A stretch of 29,980 bases of DNA from assembly GCA_002729015.1 (NCBI GenBank), contig PBVO01000036.1, forward strand, positions 28,299 to 58,278, given 5' to 3'. This stretch comes from Candidatus Poribacteria bacterium (lineage in GTDB: Bacteria > Poribacteria > WGA-4E > UBA9662). Below the pieces are notes generated by a model, which saw only the letters and a list, made by a program, of their open reading frames with translations, searched no databases and was not told the DNA's origin. Made by a program: the position numbers and the translations under genes. This document shows, one piece after another, positions 7,578 through 16,734 of the stretch (positions are counted from its first letter, which is position 1; each line of letters begins with the position of its first letter).

Positions 7578-8552
7578 TCAACGACTGGATTTTATAGAAG
7601 GTGAACCTACCTCTGCACCATTCGTATCCACACAAAGTATTTGAGTTTGGCTGCTTAGACCGTTATTTTTAAATGCATATGCCATCTTTTCAGAGATTTC
7701 GTTAGTATTTGATGAAGAACGTGCATATGCGATCATTGTCGGTCCTGCACCACTCAAAGCAACACTTAAAGCTCCTGCGGACATAGCTGCCTCAATAACT
7801 TCGTTAAAACCAGGAATAAGCTTTGCACGGTATGGCTGATGCAACTGATCTTGCATAGCTGTTGCTAGTAGATCTAAGTTACCAGTCGCTAATGCTGCTA
7901 CTAGTAGAGATGATCGACCAATATTGAAAACCGCATCCGAGAAGTTAACCGAATTCGGTAGTATGTTACGAGCTTTTTGGGTTGGGAGTGTGAAGTCAGG
8001 AATAGCTATTATTAGACGTAAATCGGATGGGGGCAGTAACTTGATACTCTTGATTGATGGAAGACGATCTTTATTTGAATGTTCCATTGCAGAAACGACG
8101 ACTCCACCAAATAAAGACGCAGCCACGTTATCGGGATGCCCCTCAAACTCAGTGGCAAAAGACAAAATTTCTGAATTACTCAGTGATTCAGTTCCAAGTC
8201 TTTTATGACAAATCAAGTTTGCCGTTAGTAAACCACCAAGAATGGCTGTACCACTTCCACCTAAGCCTCGAATTGCAGGGATTCCATTATTAATAGTGAG
8301 TTGAATACCTGGTGGATGATAGTCGAAATGATCGAAAATTTTCATCACAGCCTGATACGCAATGTTATCTGGAGTTATAGGAATTTTTTCTGAATCTTTA
8401 CCTAGACAGATGATTTTAGTCTCACTAGCTTTCTCTTCCAAGATAACCTGACTATATAGTGATAAACCAATCCCTAATACATCGAAACCAGGACCCAGAT
8501 TAGTTGTACTGGCCGGAATTTTCGCTGTGGCCGACAGGTAGATTTCTGCCAT
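7578..8552 (-). CDS. thrB: Homoserine kinase (GHMP kinase family)
   Basis: The protein is 324 residues, a normal ThrB length. It phosphorylates L-homoserine to O-phospho-L-homoserine with ATP, the penultimate step of threonine synthesis, in the cytoplasm. The N-terminal segment ATAKIPASTTNLGPGFDVLG is typical of ThrB, the GHMP phosphate-binding loop is RGLGGSGTA (95-102 region), and the C-terminal glycine-rich motif ALSGAGPTMIAYA is present. The ATG lies one base after the TAG of the upstream aminotransferase, with only a weak AAAG ahead of it, so translational coupling is likely. No threonine synthase or homoserine dehydrogenase gene is in the window. Confidence 0.93.
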   Translation of the reverse strand: MAEIYLSATAKIPASTTNLGPGFDVLGIGLSLYSQVILEEKASETKIICLGKDSEKIPITPDNIAYQAVMKIFDHFDYHPPGIQLTINNGIPAIRGLGGSGTAILGGLLTANLICHKRLGTESLSNSEILSFATEFEGHPDNVAASLFGGVVVSAMEHSNKDRLPSIKSIKLLPPSDLRLIIAIPDFTLPTQKARNILPNSVNFSDAVFNIGRSSLLVAALATGNLDLLATAMQDQLHQPYRAKLIPGFNEVIEAAMSAGALSVALSGAGPTMIAYARSSSNTNEISEKMAYAFKNNGLSSQTQILCVDTNGAEVGSPSIKSSR

Positions 8553-8553
8553 A

Positions 8554-9717
8554 CTACAACTTTGCTAAAGATTCCTGTATTCGATCTAAGGCAATTTGAA
8601 TATTTTCTATTGAGTTAGCATAGGATACTCTCAAGTATCCATCTCCCATCTCTCCAAAAGAATCGCCCGATAAAACAGCCACGCCAGCATCATTGAGAAG
8701 GTAATTAGAAAGTTCACTACAAGGTAAAGGTAAGTTTTTAACATTAGGAAATGCATAAAAAGCACCCTGTGGTCGGATACAGCTAATGCCTTCAATAGAA
8801 TTAAGGCCATCAACAATTACTTCACGACGACGCTGGAATTCGCCAAACATCAGATCTACAAAATCAGAAGAGTTCTTCAGTGCTTCTACACCTGCTATTT
8901 GTGTGAAGGTTGCTGTACAAGAATTGGAGTTAATCATTAGTCGAGTTATTTTCTCCGACATTTCTGAAGTTGACACGCTATAGCCCAATCGCCAGCCAGT
9001 CATAGCATAAGTTTTGGAGTGGCCATCTAGTAAAATGGTTCGCTCCTTCATACCAGGCACTGATAGTATACTTTCGTGTTGCCCTTCATAAACCAAGTTT
9101 GCATAGATTTCATCGCTCAGAACATAAAAATCGTGACGGTTGGCTAGCTCAGCAATAATTTCTAAGTCTTCCCTTGTTAGAACACCGCCGGTGGGATTTT
9201 GTGGAGAGTTAATAATCAGGAGTTTCGTACGATCAGATGCTAGGTCTACTAAGTCTTCGATTCGGAATCGAAAGTCAACTGACTCTCTTAGTGGTAAAGG
9301 CCGGGGTACTGCAGACAAAAAATCAACAAGAGAGCGGTAAATGGGGAAACCAGGATCTGGGTATATCACCTCATCACCAGCATTGACACACGCTAGCATC
9401 GTAAAGAGAATAATGGGTTTTGCGCCAGGCGTTATGGTAACTTCTGATGCATTAACTAGAACGCCACGTGTTTGGGTTATATGATCAGCGACAGTATTTC
9501 TTAGTTCGTCTAAGCCAGCAGAAGGAGCATATCCAGTATGTCCCTGTTTCATGGCTTCATAGGCAGCCCGGCAGATATTATCAGGTGTGGAAAAATCGGG
9601 TTGCCCTATCTCTAAATGAACAACATCTCGTCCTTCAGCTTCTAATGCTTTAGCTCTTGCGAGAACTTCAAAAGCTGATTCTGTTCCCAACTGATCCATT
9701 CGTGTTGCAAAAACCAT
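8554..9717 (-). CDS. PLP-dependent class I/II aminotransferase (aspartate aminotransferase-like, subgroup I-gamma)
   Basis: The protein is 387 residues. It is a fold-type I PLP enzyme: Lys235 in GHSKTYAMTGWRLGY forms the internal aldimine, Asp202 in SDEIYANLVY contacts the pyridine nitrogen, Asn174 in NSPQNPTGG binds the cofactor O3', and Arg363 in GYLRVSYAN binds the substrate carboxylate. The LEIGQPDFSTP and TPGAKPIILFTMLA segments fit the I-gamma aspartate/prephenate aminotransferase group. With thrB directly downstream (one base apart), supply of aspartate to the threonine branch is a plausible role, but amino-donor specificity cannot be read from the sequence. The start at 9717 has no clear ribosome-binding site; Met7 is an alternative. 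The stop of the YCF48-like gene is 11 bases upstream. Confidence 0.88.
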   Translation of the reverse strand: MVFATRMDQLGTESAFEVLARAKALEAEGRDVVHLEIGQPDFSTPDNICRAAYEAMKQGHTGYAPSAGLDELRNTVADHITQTRGVLVNASEVTITPGAKPIILFTMLACVNAGDEVIYPDPGFPIYRSLVDFLSAVPRPLPLRESVDFRFRIEDLVDLASDRTKLLIINSPQNPTGGVLTREDLEIIAELANRHDFYVLSDEIYANLVYEGQHESILSVPGMKERTILLDGHSKTYAMTGWRLGYSVSTSEMSEKITRLMINSNSCTATFTQIAGVEALKNSSDFVDLMFGEFQRRREVIVDGLNSIEGISCIRPQGAFYAFPNVKNLPLPCSELSNYLLNDAGVAVLSGDSFGEMGDGYLRVSYANSIENIQIALDRIQESLAKL

Positions 9718-9728
9718 TATATCAAGTT

Positions 9729-10742
9729 CTATTTAGTATATTTCATGATGATGGCATTTTGTCCAGCAATCCATACGTTGTTAGCGTCAAGAGAAAAAAC
9801 GTCGTAAGCGAATAATTTACCACTACTTTGTTCAGTCCAGGTCGTTCCTCCATCCTCAGTCTGTAATATGACATTCACCCCCATATCTCCACCAACAGCC
9901 CAACCGGTATTAGCAGAGACAAAGCGAACGCTTCTTAGCTTTTCCTCACTTCCACTATCCAAAGCTTTCCAACTATTACCATCGGTAGTGGTGAAAATAA
10001 CGCCGTTCTCACCAACAGCCCACCCCGTAGTTCCGTTAATGAAGTACATATCTTCCAGAATATCCTCGGTGTTAGTAGGCTGTTTTACCCAAGTTTGTCC
10101 TCCATCAGTTGTTTTCTGGATCAGGGTTTCTTGACCTTGATTGGATGGTGTGATTCTGACACCGGCTACATAGCCAGTATTAGCATCGGCAAAATGAATT
10201 GCACTAAAAACACTGGTATCATCATCACCAAAACCGCTAGCTGCTTGACCACCAGTCAAGACCTTCCAAGTTCGGCCACCATTGGTAGTTTTTAGAATTG
10301 TCTCACCTTCACCACCAATGAAGCCAATTTTGGTATCGACAAAACTTACGCATGATAAACCATTACCGACTTTGCTGGTTTGGAGATCCCAAGTTTTTCC
10401 CCCATCATCAGTTGCGACGATTAAACCGTTGGCTCCAACAGCCCATCCGTTTTTCTCGTTAACGAAAAAAACGGATTTTAGGTCACTTTCGAAAGCGACG
10501 TTGTCAACTTTTTTCCAAGTTTTCCCTCCGTCAGTAGTATGCCCAATAGCCCCAGGTTTTTCGTATTCAAAGGGATCAGAACCGACAGCGAATCCTTCAG
10601 TAGCACTGATAAAAGCAACTGAGAAAAAGTCGAAGTCACCTACTGGCTGAAGAGTCTCCCATTGACCGGACCAACTTGGGGTTAAAATAACCAGCCATAT
10701 GGCCAAAATGGTGATAAATGGTACTGTCTTTGATACTTTCAT
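9729..10742 (-). CDS. Exported YCF48/BNR-like seven-repeat beta-propeller protein
   Basis: The protein is 337 residues from the ATG at 10742 (AAGGAA nine bases upstream); a longer in-frame start at 10814 is rejected because the promoter lies inside that extension. A signal peptide (MKVSKTV, hydrophobic core to about residue 26) indicates export. Seven repeats of about 40-50 residues each carry a G-[FWY]-x-x-G element near 50, 99, 140, 190, 240, 280 and 323 (GFAVG, GWAVG, GFIGG, GYVAG, GWAVG, GWAVG, VWIAG). Asp-box-like DGGxTW motifs lie between them, so a seven-bladed propeller is predicted. The fold resembles YCF48/HCF136, a photosystem II assembly factor, but nothing here suggests photosynthesis. 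It is the first gene of the unit containing the aminotransferase and thrB. Function unknown, probably a protein-interaction scaffold. Confidence 0.82.
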   Translation of the reverse strand: MKVSKTVPFITILAIWLVILTPSWSGQWETLQPVGDFDFFSVAFISATEGFAVGSDPFEYEKPGAIGHTTDGGKTWKKVDNVAFESDLKSVFFVNEKNGWAVGANGLIVATDDGGKTWDLQTSKVGNGLSCVSFVDTKIGFIGGEGETILKTTNGGRTWKVLTGGQAASGFGDDDTSVFSAIHFADANTGYVAGVRITPSNQGQETLIQKTTDGGQTWVKQPTNTEDILEDMYFINGTTGWAVGENGVIFTTTDGNSWKALDSGSEEKLRSVRFVSANTGWAVGGDMGVNVILQTEDGGTTWTEQSSGKLFAYDVFSLDANNVWIAGQNAIIMKYTK

Positions 10743-10779
10743 TCGATTAGTTTCCTTTGTGAAAAAATGACATTTCGCA

Positions 10780-10808
10780 AGTATAGCACTGGCCATAAAG
10801 ACTGTCAA
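10780..10808 (-). promoter_or_regulatory. Strong sigma70-type promoter (TTGACA-17-TATACT, extended -10) for the YCF48-like/aat/thrB unit
   Basis: On the minus strand TTGACA (10803-10808) and TATACT (10780-10785) are separated by 17 bases, and TGC precedes the -10, adding a TGn extension. The -10 is 37 bases above the start at 10742. It lies just below the stop of the DUF6785 gene with no terminator hairpin between them. Confidence 0.85.
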
Positions 10809-10855
10809 GATCAAGCTATTAAGACACTTGTTGGCTTTTAGGGTAAGAAAATCTT

Positions 10856-12814
10856 TTAGCTTGGTGGCCCGCCCCAGTAGCCAATACCCGTTTTCAAAGC
10901 TGATATCTGCCAGATAGCTGTCATGAAATATTCACCTATGATTAGCCCCAAGAAAAAAGGTTGGCCTCGCCGAAAAGCACGAAAACCTCCGATGCGTAAA
11001 ATGAGAAATTTTATGGCCCAACCAATTAGGGTAGAAAACCAGAGTCTAGAGGGAGCCCAAGTGACTCCTAATGCGTATCCAAGTGGATGAAGTGGCCACC
11101 ACAAAAATCGTTGTCTCATAAAGAGTAATAATGACATAATACCACCACCAACACCAGCACTTAATATACCAGAGAAATTCGGTGTAGATGGGTTCAGTAT
11201 TTCACCAACTGCTCGTCGCATAGCACCGGGGCCAACGTTGAAAATCCAAGGAGTTAAATTGATGGCACCTCGATGGTGAATCCAAGTCAGTGTGCTAAAA
11301 AAGGTGACTATCGCCGAAATTACTACTGCTATTAACATCCAGTGGGGTAATCTCATTTTTCTAGATGAGAGTTGATGCACATTGACCAAACGGAAATTTT
11401 GGATAGAGTAGGCCATTAGCGATTGTGAGGACCAATTTGGAATCGATGATCGATCGAAACTTAATAAAATCAAATTTTGTACACCTAGGATACGACTGCC
11501 GAAAATCATGCGGAAGAAATTAAACGGTGTAAAACCAACATTGACTAATAAGCAACCGGCATTAGATACATGCCAAGCAGCTGTTGTTGCTAGAATCCAC
11601 ATCAACAAAACAAATAATAATGCCATCCAAACGGATAATCCCATAGCAACCCCTAATCCACCCATAAATAAAAAACCACTAATCATTCCTAATGCGGCGG
11701 TTCGGTAAGACAATGGCTCATCATCATCGTTGAAAAGACGTTTGTGTATTGTCGGCATAAATGTGTTTCGCCAAACTGAATAAAGATGCCGTCGTGCTTG
11801 CCATGCTGAAACCAAAGCTAAAACTAAGACGGCACCCATAACCTGTTGTTGAGTATTTACTCGATTGATGGAGAAAGCTGAAATTACGACCTCTTGAATT
11901 TTATAAAACAGGAAGAAAAACCAAATACTAACAGCTACATCAGGAAGTAGAAAATAGGTGATACCAACTACTGACAAACGTAACCGGAACAGCAATGGCC
12001 ATCCTTCTACAATCGAACGCCATGGTTTGTTAGGGAATAGATGCCGAATGGGATAGTCAAGTGGAATACTCGGTAAAAAGGGGTAAAACGAATGAAGTCC
12101 TCGGATTAAGTGAATCATTGATGCAAGAGCGAGACCGAAGATAAATAACCGATTACGAAAGAATGGTTGGAACCTGTATTGTCCGATATCTGCCTGAGTT
12201 AAATTTGCACCAACTTGAACTAATGGAAAGGTGTAGCGAACTTTGTCAACCCAGTGGTGCCGTAAGATAACGGCCCAACAGCATACAGACAAGAAGAATG
12301 ACAAACCAAAAATGGTAGCAATAAAAACAGGTTTAAACCATATTGACCAAGGAATTAGGTCGTACCGGCCGATACCGATCCAGAATTTATCTAGTGCTGA
12401 TCGGTCAGAAACATATAACCAACTCTTCAAATGAGGAAAAATCAGCTCCGACCATTGGTTCTCAGGCGTAGAAAAGTAAACTGGAGCAGCAACATAAGGG
12501 AAAATAAATTCCATTAATCCATAACCTGGAACTGATGCAGCTGCAGTGACCATAGCCCAAGAAAGGGTTAGCTCCGCCGTAGAGAAATGAGCACTTTTAC
12601 CAAATTGTGCTAGGCACGGGTTAACCACAAAAGATAAAAGTGCTAAAAAGAAGACGCTACCCACTGGCAAGTGATTAGCAATGAATTGACCAAAACCATT
12701 CAGATGAATATAACCATACAAGCAGGTTTGTAAAATAATCCATGTCAAGGTTATCGGCAAAATTCGATGATATCGGACTGAATTGAAAAAATCTATTTTG
12801 GTATTCGTGTCCAA
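10856..12814 (-). CDS. DUF6785-type polytopic membrane protein, copy A
   Basis: The protein is 652 residues from a TTG at 12814, the only start that keeps the first membrane helix (about 18-38, LPITLTWIILQTCLYGYIHL); an AGG about eight bases upstream is a weak ribosome-binding site. A dozen or more hydrophobic helices span the whole length. Soluble-loop landmarks shared with the second copy (14805-16721) are NQWSELIFPHLKSWL, KVRYTFPLVQV, NKPWRSI, RSLMAYSIQ-like text and a C-terminal PFFLGLIIGEYF. I recognise the overall pattern as the large DUF6785/DUF6784-type family seen in Poribacteria, Planctomycetes and Armatimonadetes. No substrate is known for it; OPT-like transport has been considered for such proteins but is not shown here. 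The gene is last in its operon, eight bases after mutY. Confidence 0.7.
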   Translation of the reverse strand: MDTNTKIDFFNSVRYHRILPITLTWIILQTCLYGYIHLNGFGQFIANHLPVGSVFFLALLSFVVNPCLAQFGKSAHFSTAELTLSWAMVTAAASVPGYGLMEFIFPYVAAPVYFSTPENQWSELIFPHLKSWLYVSDRSALDKFWIGIGRYDLIPWSIWFKPVFIATIFGLSFFLSVCCWAVILRHHWVDKVRYTFPLVQVGANLTQADIGQYRFQPFFRNRLFIFGLALASMIHLIRGLHSFYPFLPSIPLDYPIRHLFPNKPWRSIVEGWPLLFRLRLSVVGITYFLLPDVAVSIWFFFLFYKIQEVVISAFSINRVNTQQQVMGAVLVLALVSAWQARRHLYSVWRNTFMPTIHKRLFNDDDEPLSYRTAALGMISGFLFMGGLGVAMGLSVWMALLFVLLMWILATTAAWHVSNAGCLLVNVGFTPFNFFRMIFGSRILGVQNLILLSFDRSSIPNWSSQSLMAYSIQNFRLVNVHQLSSRKMRLPHWMLIAVVISAIVTFFSTLTWIHHRGAINLTPWIFNVGPGAMRRAVGEILNPSTPNFSGILSAGVGGGIMSLLLFMRQRFLWWPLHPLGYALGVTWAPSRLWFSTLIGWAIKFLILRIGGFRAFRRGQPFFLGLIIGEYFMTAIWQISALKTGIGYWGGPPS

Positions 12815-12822
12815 GTCTTTGC

Positions 12823-13929
12823 CTAGGAATTAAGGTGGGATGATTTTTTGAGTATAGGGATCAATTTATTAGAAATACCGGTAAGTGCTAATTGATCTAA
12901 CTCTTCAATAGTTTTCCACTGAGCACTGGTCCAGTTTTTGAAGTCTAAAGCCTGAAGACTCGGATCTGTACTAAGATAGCAGAAGAAAACATCAACAACC
13001 ACTTGAAAGTGAGTATAGGCATGTTTTATTTGGGTTAGATAAGTCAGCGAGTATGAAACTTCTTTTATGTTGAACAGGTCAACAGCCAATTCTTTACAAG
13101 CTCTCACTAAATCAGCCGACTGGCCAATATGATGGTTAGGAAACTCCCAGAGGCCACCGAGCAAACCTTTTAGTGGACGTTGAACAACGAGAACTTCATT
13201 GTTACAGTTGATAAAAATACTAGAAACCAACCGTTGTTCTGGCCTTTTCTTTTTAGCTTGACGAACAGGAAAAAGACCAACCTCTAATTTTTGATGAGCA
13301 TCGCACGAATTCTGTACTGGGCACACTAGGCAAGTCGGTGATTTCGGACGGCAAACCATTGCACCTAATTCCATCAAGGCTTGATTATGTGTACCAGGTT
13401 GATTAGTTACAAGTAGTTTATCTGCTAATTCCTGAAATATTTTATTGAATTTAGCGACATTGGTGGGTTCAGTTCGACGGTATAGACGAGCCAGGACACG
13501 TTTCACATTTCCATCTACTGCGGCTACAGGTTTACCGAAGGCAATGCTTTGAACCGCAGACGCAATATAGTCTCCAACACCTGGTAATTGCTGAAATTGG
13601 CGATAGTTATTTGGTATGCATCCTTCCAGTTCGAAAACTACGATTTCGGCGGCCCGTTTTAAATTTCTGGCGCGAGCATAGTAACCAAGACCTTCCCAAA
13701 TTTTAAGCACATCATCAAGATCAGAATCAGCCAAATGTTTGATGGTTGGAAATTTATCTAAAAATCGATGATAATAATCAATAACAGTATTAACTCGAGT
13801 TTGCTGAAGCATTACCTCAGAAACCCAAATGCAATAAGGATCATTGGTTTGGCGCCAAGGTAGATTTCGCTGGTGAATAGAGAACCAACCCAATAACCTT
13901 TTCTGAAATTGAAGTAGTGAAGTATTCAT
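12823..13929 (-). CDS. mutY: A/G-specific adenine DNA glycosylase
   Basis: The protein is 368 residues, the usual MutY length. It removes adenine mispaired with 8-oxoguanine (GO system) in the cytoplasm. Visible elements are NLPWRQTNDPY (substrate channel), catalytic Glu38 in SEVMLQQTRV, the helix-hairpin-helix LPGVGDYIASA (115-125) and catalytic Asp139 in AAVDGNVKRV. The [4Fe-4S] ligands are Cys193, Cys200, Cys203 and Cys209 with C-x6-C-x2-C-x5-C spacing, and a NUDIX-like 8-oxoG-recognition domain follows (about 225-360). The start at 13929 lacks a recognisable ribosome-binding site. It sits between hisN (32 bases upstream) and a DUF6785 gene (eight bases downstream) in the same operon. Confidence 0.95.
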   Translation of the reverse strand: MNTSLLQFQKRLLGWFSIHQRNLPWRQTNDPYCIWVSEVMLQQTRVNTVIDYYHRFLDKFPTIKHLADSDLDDVLKIWEGLGYYARARNLKRAAEIVVFELEGCIPNNYRQFQQLPGVGDYIASAVQSIAFGKPVAAVDGNVKRVLARLYRRTEPTNVAKFNKIFQELADKLLVTNQPGTHNQALMELGAMVCRPKSPTCLVCPVQNSCDAHQKLEVGLFPVRQAKKKRPEQRLVSSIFINCNNEVLVVQRPLKGLLGGLWEFPNHHIGQSADLVRACKELAVDLFNIKEVSYSLTYLTQIKHAYTHFQVVVDVFFCYLSTDPSLQALDFKNWTSAQWKTIEELDQLALTGISNKLIPILKKSSHLNS

Positions 13930-13961
13930 AACTAAGGATGGAGCTCGCCAACATTAAGATC

Positions 13962-14771
13962 TTAAGGTTTATTTGAGTATTGACGGGTAATTTCAAGAAC
14001 TTCTTTGGCGACTAAACCATTTGTACCAATACCTTCTCCACTAGTAAAGACAGGGTTTCCTTGCCAGTCAGTAAAAGTACCTCCTGCTTCTTCAATTATT
14101 GGCTGGATTGCCGCCGCATCCCATATTTCCATTAGTGGATCTATCATTACTTCTACACGGCCAGTTGAGACCAGCAGATAGCCATAACCATCACCCCAAG
14201 TACGAGTAATATAAGCTTTTTGTTCTAATTGTCTGTAGGCATCTTTCCGATTGGTGTGTTCAAATAGATCAATTTGTGAAGTAACTAAGCAACCATTGTC
14301 CAAAGAGCGATTTGACACTCTGGCCGGTATAGGTGCATTACTTCCTATTAGATGCCAAGCCCCCTGAGACCGACTAGCGTAGACGGTTTCATTCAAGGCT
14401 GGTAGATGAATAACTCCGATGACCGCCGCACCTTCGTACTCTATACCAACCAATGTACTATACAGTGGTATGCCGCAGATGAAAGATTTTGTTCCGTCAA
14501 TTGGATCTAAGATCCATTGGTAGCCCGAATTGCCTGACATGTTTTCGAATTCTTCACCCAGAATAGCATCTTTGGGAAAATGGGACTGTATTTCCTGTCT
14601 CATCAAAAGTTCCGCAGATCGATCAGCAATAGTGACGGGTGAGTCGTCGGATTTCCGTTCAACTGACAGTTTTGTCTGTTGGAAATGCTGAAGTGTAACC
14701 TTTCCAGCTTGATGAGCGATTGACTTAGCTATCTCTAAACGACACTTAATTTCTGAAGTTTGAGTTGTCAT
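13962..14771 (-). CDS. hisN: Histidinol-phosphatase, inositol-monophosphatase family
   Basis: The protein is 269 residues. It is a Mg2+-dependent IMPase-fold phosphatase: Glu73/Glu74 in LGEEFE, D89-P-I-D92-G-T (WILDPIDGTKSF) and Asp218 in EIWDAAAIQPIIEEAGG supply the metal ligands. The text DPIDGTKSFICGIPLYSTLVG closely follows the HisN-type histidinol-phosphate phosphatase subgroup rather than classic inositol phosphatases. The expected reaction is L-histidinol phosphate to L-histidinol, in histidine biosynthesis. The ATG at 14771 has a full GGAGGT ribosome-binding site, the best in this operon. It lies 33 bases after the upstream DUF6785 gene. Other IMPase activities (inositol phosphate, PAP) remain possible. 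Confidence 0.85.
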   Translation of the reverse strand: MTTQTSEIKCRLEIAKSIAHQAGKVTLQHFQQTKLSVERKSDDSPVTIADRSAELLMRQEIQSHFPKDAILGEEFENMSGNSGYQWILDPIDGTKSFICGIPLYSTLVGIEYEGAAVIGVIHLPALNETVYASRSQGAWHLIGSNAPIPARVSNRSLDNGCLVTSQIDLFEHTNRKDAYRQLEQKAYITRTWGDGYGYLLVSTGRVEVMIDPLMEIWDAAAIQPIIEEAGGTFTDWQGNPVFTSGEGIGTNGLVAKEVLEITRQYSNKP

Positions 14772-14804
14772 CTACACCTCCGATTATTTTCTAATATTTC
14801 AACT

Positions 14805-16721
14805 TTAAAATAGAAATCGGTACATAGGTCGGTCGATCGAAATTCCGATCAAACTCCAAATACCACCAACAATAAATTCGCCAAGAATCAGTCCTAGGAA
14901 AAAAGGTGTAACCTTTCTGTGCGTTCCCATCCCTCCATGTTTTAAGATTATCAATTTCAAGATAGAGCTAACTAGGATTGAAAACCAAAATACATTCATT
15001 GACCAACTGCTAGAGATGGCGAAACCCGCGGGATGAAGTGGCCACCAGAATATATTCATCCTCATTAACATAAGAAGAAACGTAAGACCTAAACCAACGA
15101 AAATAGAGGCTATAGCAGGTATGTCAGGGGGACGTGGAACTGTCAACCAACTTTGTAATCTGTTAAATGGCCGATCAGCAAACCAATCCAGTGCTCCTTC
15201 CAAATAAGAAACGTGGTAAAACGACCAGAAGGTTGAAAAAATGCCAACGCAAATAGCAATTATCATTGCTAATATCAAGCGATGATTTTTCATATTTGAT
15301 CTTTCGGCCAGTTTAAATCCTTCCAAAATATGGGGCATTGGATGACCTCGGTAAGCTCGATTAAAGAAAAACAAATAAGCGAACATAGTTAAATTATTGG
15401 GACCTAGTAATCGGGTACCGAATATACGTGGCATCATTTCATCTGGACCAATAAAGTGTAGGTCATGAACGGGTGAGCCGAGTTCAGCTCTCATTCGTGT
15501 TACAGCAGTAGAAACGGCGTAGTATATACCAAAGAATATGACAACAACCCAAATAGACATTCCAGCTGCGTTGCAGAAAAGAACTATGGCCAAGATCGAG
15601 AGGGTTGATCCTATGACCATTAACCGGTATGACATTGGTTCTTTGCTATCATCTACTCTTGGATCATTAAAAGCAACTTTGCTAAAAATTCTTTTCAAGT
15701 GTTCCCTGGAAGTGTAGACAGCAATTATAAATAAACCGATGTAAGCACCAAAAGATTGTTCATCAACAAAAGGAAAATTTGGCATAGTCCGTAAGCCTAA
15801 CGCATCACCTGCAATTCTTTCCACTTTCCAAAATAAATAGAAAAACCAACATGAGAAAGAAAGATCCAAAGGGATGAAAAATGCCAAACCAACAGCAAAT
15901 GGGAAAACCGCAATCGGGGTCCAACCGACGGCACTCCAAGGTCGCTGGCTAAAAAAAGGCTTTAGGTCGTAGAGTTTTCCACCCAAACTAGGTACGTAGG
16001 GAAATAAATGATGTAAACCATTGAGGATGTCAATAGTTCCAGCAGCAAGGAAACCTAACCATAAGGTTTTTAGTTTAAGTACACCGGTCAGTCCACCACC
16101 ATAAGTCATCTCAAGCGGAAGTTGGATAATTGGATAGCTTAACTTTTCGTTTTCGGTCCATTGTTTTCGTACTACACTGTTTATACAAATCATTAAAAAG
16201 ACCATTACTGCTAAAAATCCACCCCATACCAGTATTGGTGTTAGCCAGACTTCGATGATTTCCCACCTGTAAAAAGAGGATTCTCCCCTGTAATAATCAA
16301 CTAAAAATTCTTTGTCCTTGATGGCTATCCAGTCTGGTATAAATCGGTGAAATAAACCAGACCAATCGTTTTCTGAAGTAGCATACCAAAAAGGGTAAGG
16401 AATCATGGGTATTAGAACTCTCATTACATCATGACCAGCTAGAGAGGAGGCGATTGCTAGCATCATGTAAATAGTCAATAATTCGCTTTGCTTCATGGCC
16501 CAGCTACAGTTTATTTTAGAGATAAACCAATTGAATCCTACTAAGGAGAATATGCAAAAAATGACGTTGTAATAGAGAGAAACTGTTGTTGGAAAGCCCT
16601 GTCCACCTGAATCGACAATCCAGTATGTGTTGGGAATAATCAGAAGTGTGCCAAGGCATATTGACCGCCAACTACTCCCAACTAGTGATTTCTTTTTATC
16701 GTTTGGTGAATGGTTAATCAT
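14805..16721 (-). CDS. DUF6785-type polytopic membrane protein, copy B
   Basis: The protein is 638 residues with hydrophobic helices throughout (the first at about 21-41). Landmarks shared with copy A include NDWSGLFHRFIPDWI, KLSYPIIQLPLEM, QRPWSAVGWTPI, EPMSYRLMVIGS and the C-terminal TPFFLGLILGEFIVGGIW, so the two are divergent paralogues. It appears to be the first gene of the operon with hisN, mutY and copy A. No ribosome-binding site precedes the ATG at 16721, and a TATAAT begins only eight bases upstream, suggesting a leaderless message or a start further in. The function is unknown; an integral inner-membrane transporter or sensor-like role would be a guess. Confidence 0.7.
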   Translation of the reverse strand: MINHSPNDKKKSLVGSSWRSICLGTLLIIPNTYWIVDSGGQGFPTTVSLYYNVIFCIFSLVGFNWFISKINCSWAMKQSELLTIYMMLAIASSLAGHDVMRVLIPMIPYPFWYATSENDWSGLFHRFIPDWIAIKDKEFLVDYYRGESSFYRWEIIEVWLTPILVWGGFLAVMVFLMICINSVVRKQWTENEKLSYPIIQLPLEMTYGGGLTGVLKLKTLWLGFLAAGTIDILNGLHHLFPYVPSLGGKLYDLKPFFSQRPWSAVGWTPIAVFPFAVGLAFFIPLDLSFSCWFFYLFWKVERIAGDALGLRTMPNFPFVDEQSFGAYIGLFIIAVYTSREHLKRIFSKVAFNDPRVDDSKEPMSYRLMVIGSTLSILAIVLFCNAAGMSIWVVVIFFGIYYAVSTAVTRMRAELGSPVHDLHFIGPDEMMPRIFGTRLLGPNNLTMFAYLFFFNRAYRGHPMPHILEGFKLAERSNMKNHRLILAMIIAICVGIFSTFWSFYHVSYLEGALDWFADRPFNRLQSWLTVPRPPDIPAIASIFVGLGLTFLLMLMRMNIFWWPLHPAGFAISSSWSMNVFWFSILVSSILKLIILKHGGMGTHRKVTPFFLGLILGEFIVGGIWSLIGISIDRPMYRFLF

Positions 16722-16728
16722 GAGAATG

Positions 16729-16734
16729 ATTATA
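16729..16734 (-). promoter_or_regulatory. -10 element placing transcription start at or next to the DUF6785 copy B start codon
   Basis: TATAAT on the minus strand lies eight bases above the ATG at 16721. A weak -35 (TAGATA, four of six matches) is 17 bases further up. Transcription starting six to seven bases below the -10 would begin within a base or two of the start codon, consistent with the missing ribosome-binding site. Confidence 0.45.

Noticed and set aside
10743..10814. N-terminal extension of the YCF48-like gene to 10814
   Set aside because: The TTGACA-17-TATACT promoter falls inside it, and the signal peptide starts properly at 10742 behind AAGGAA.
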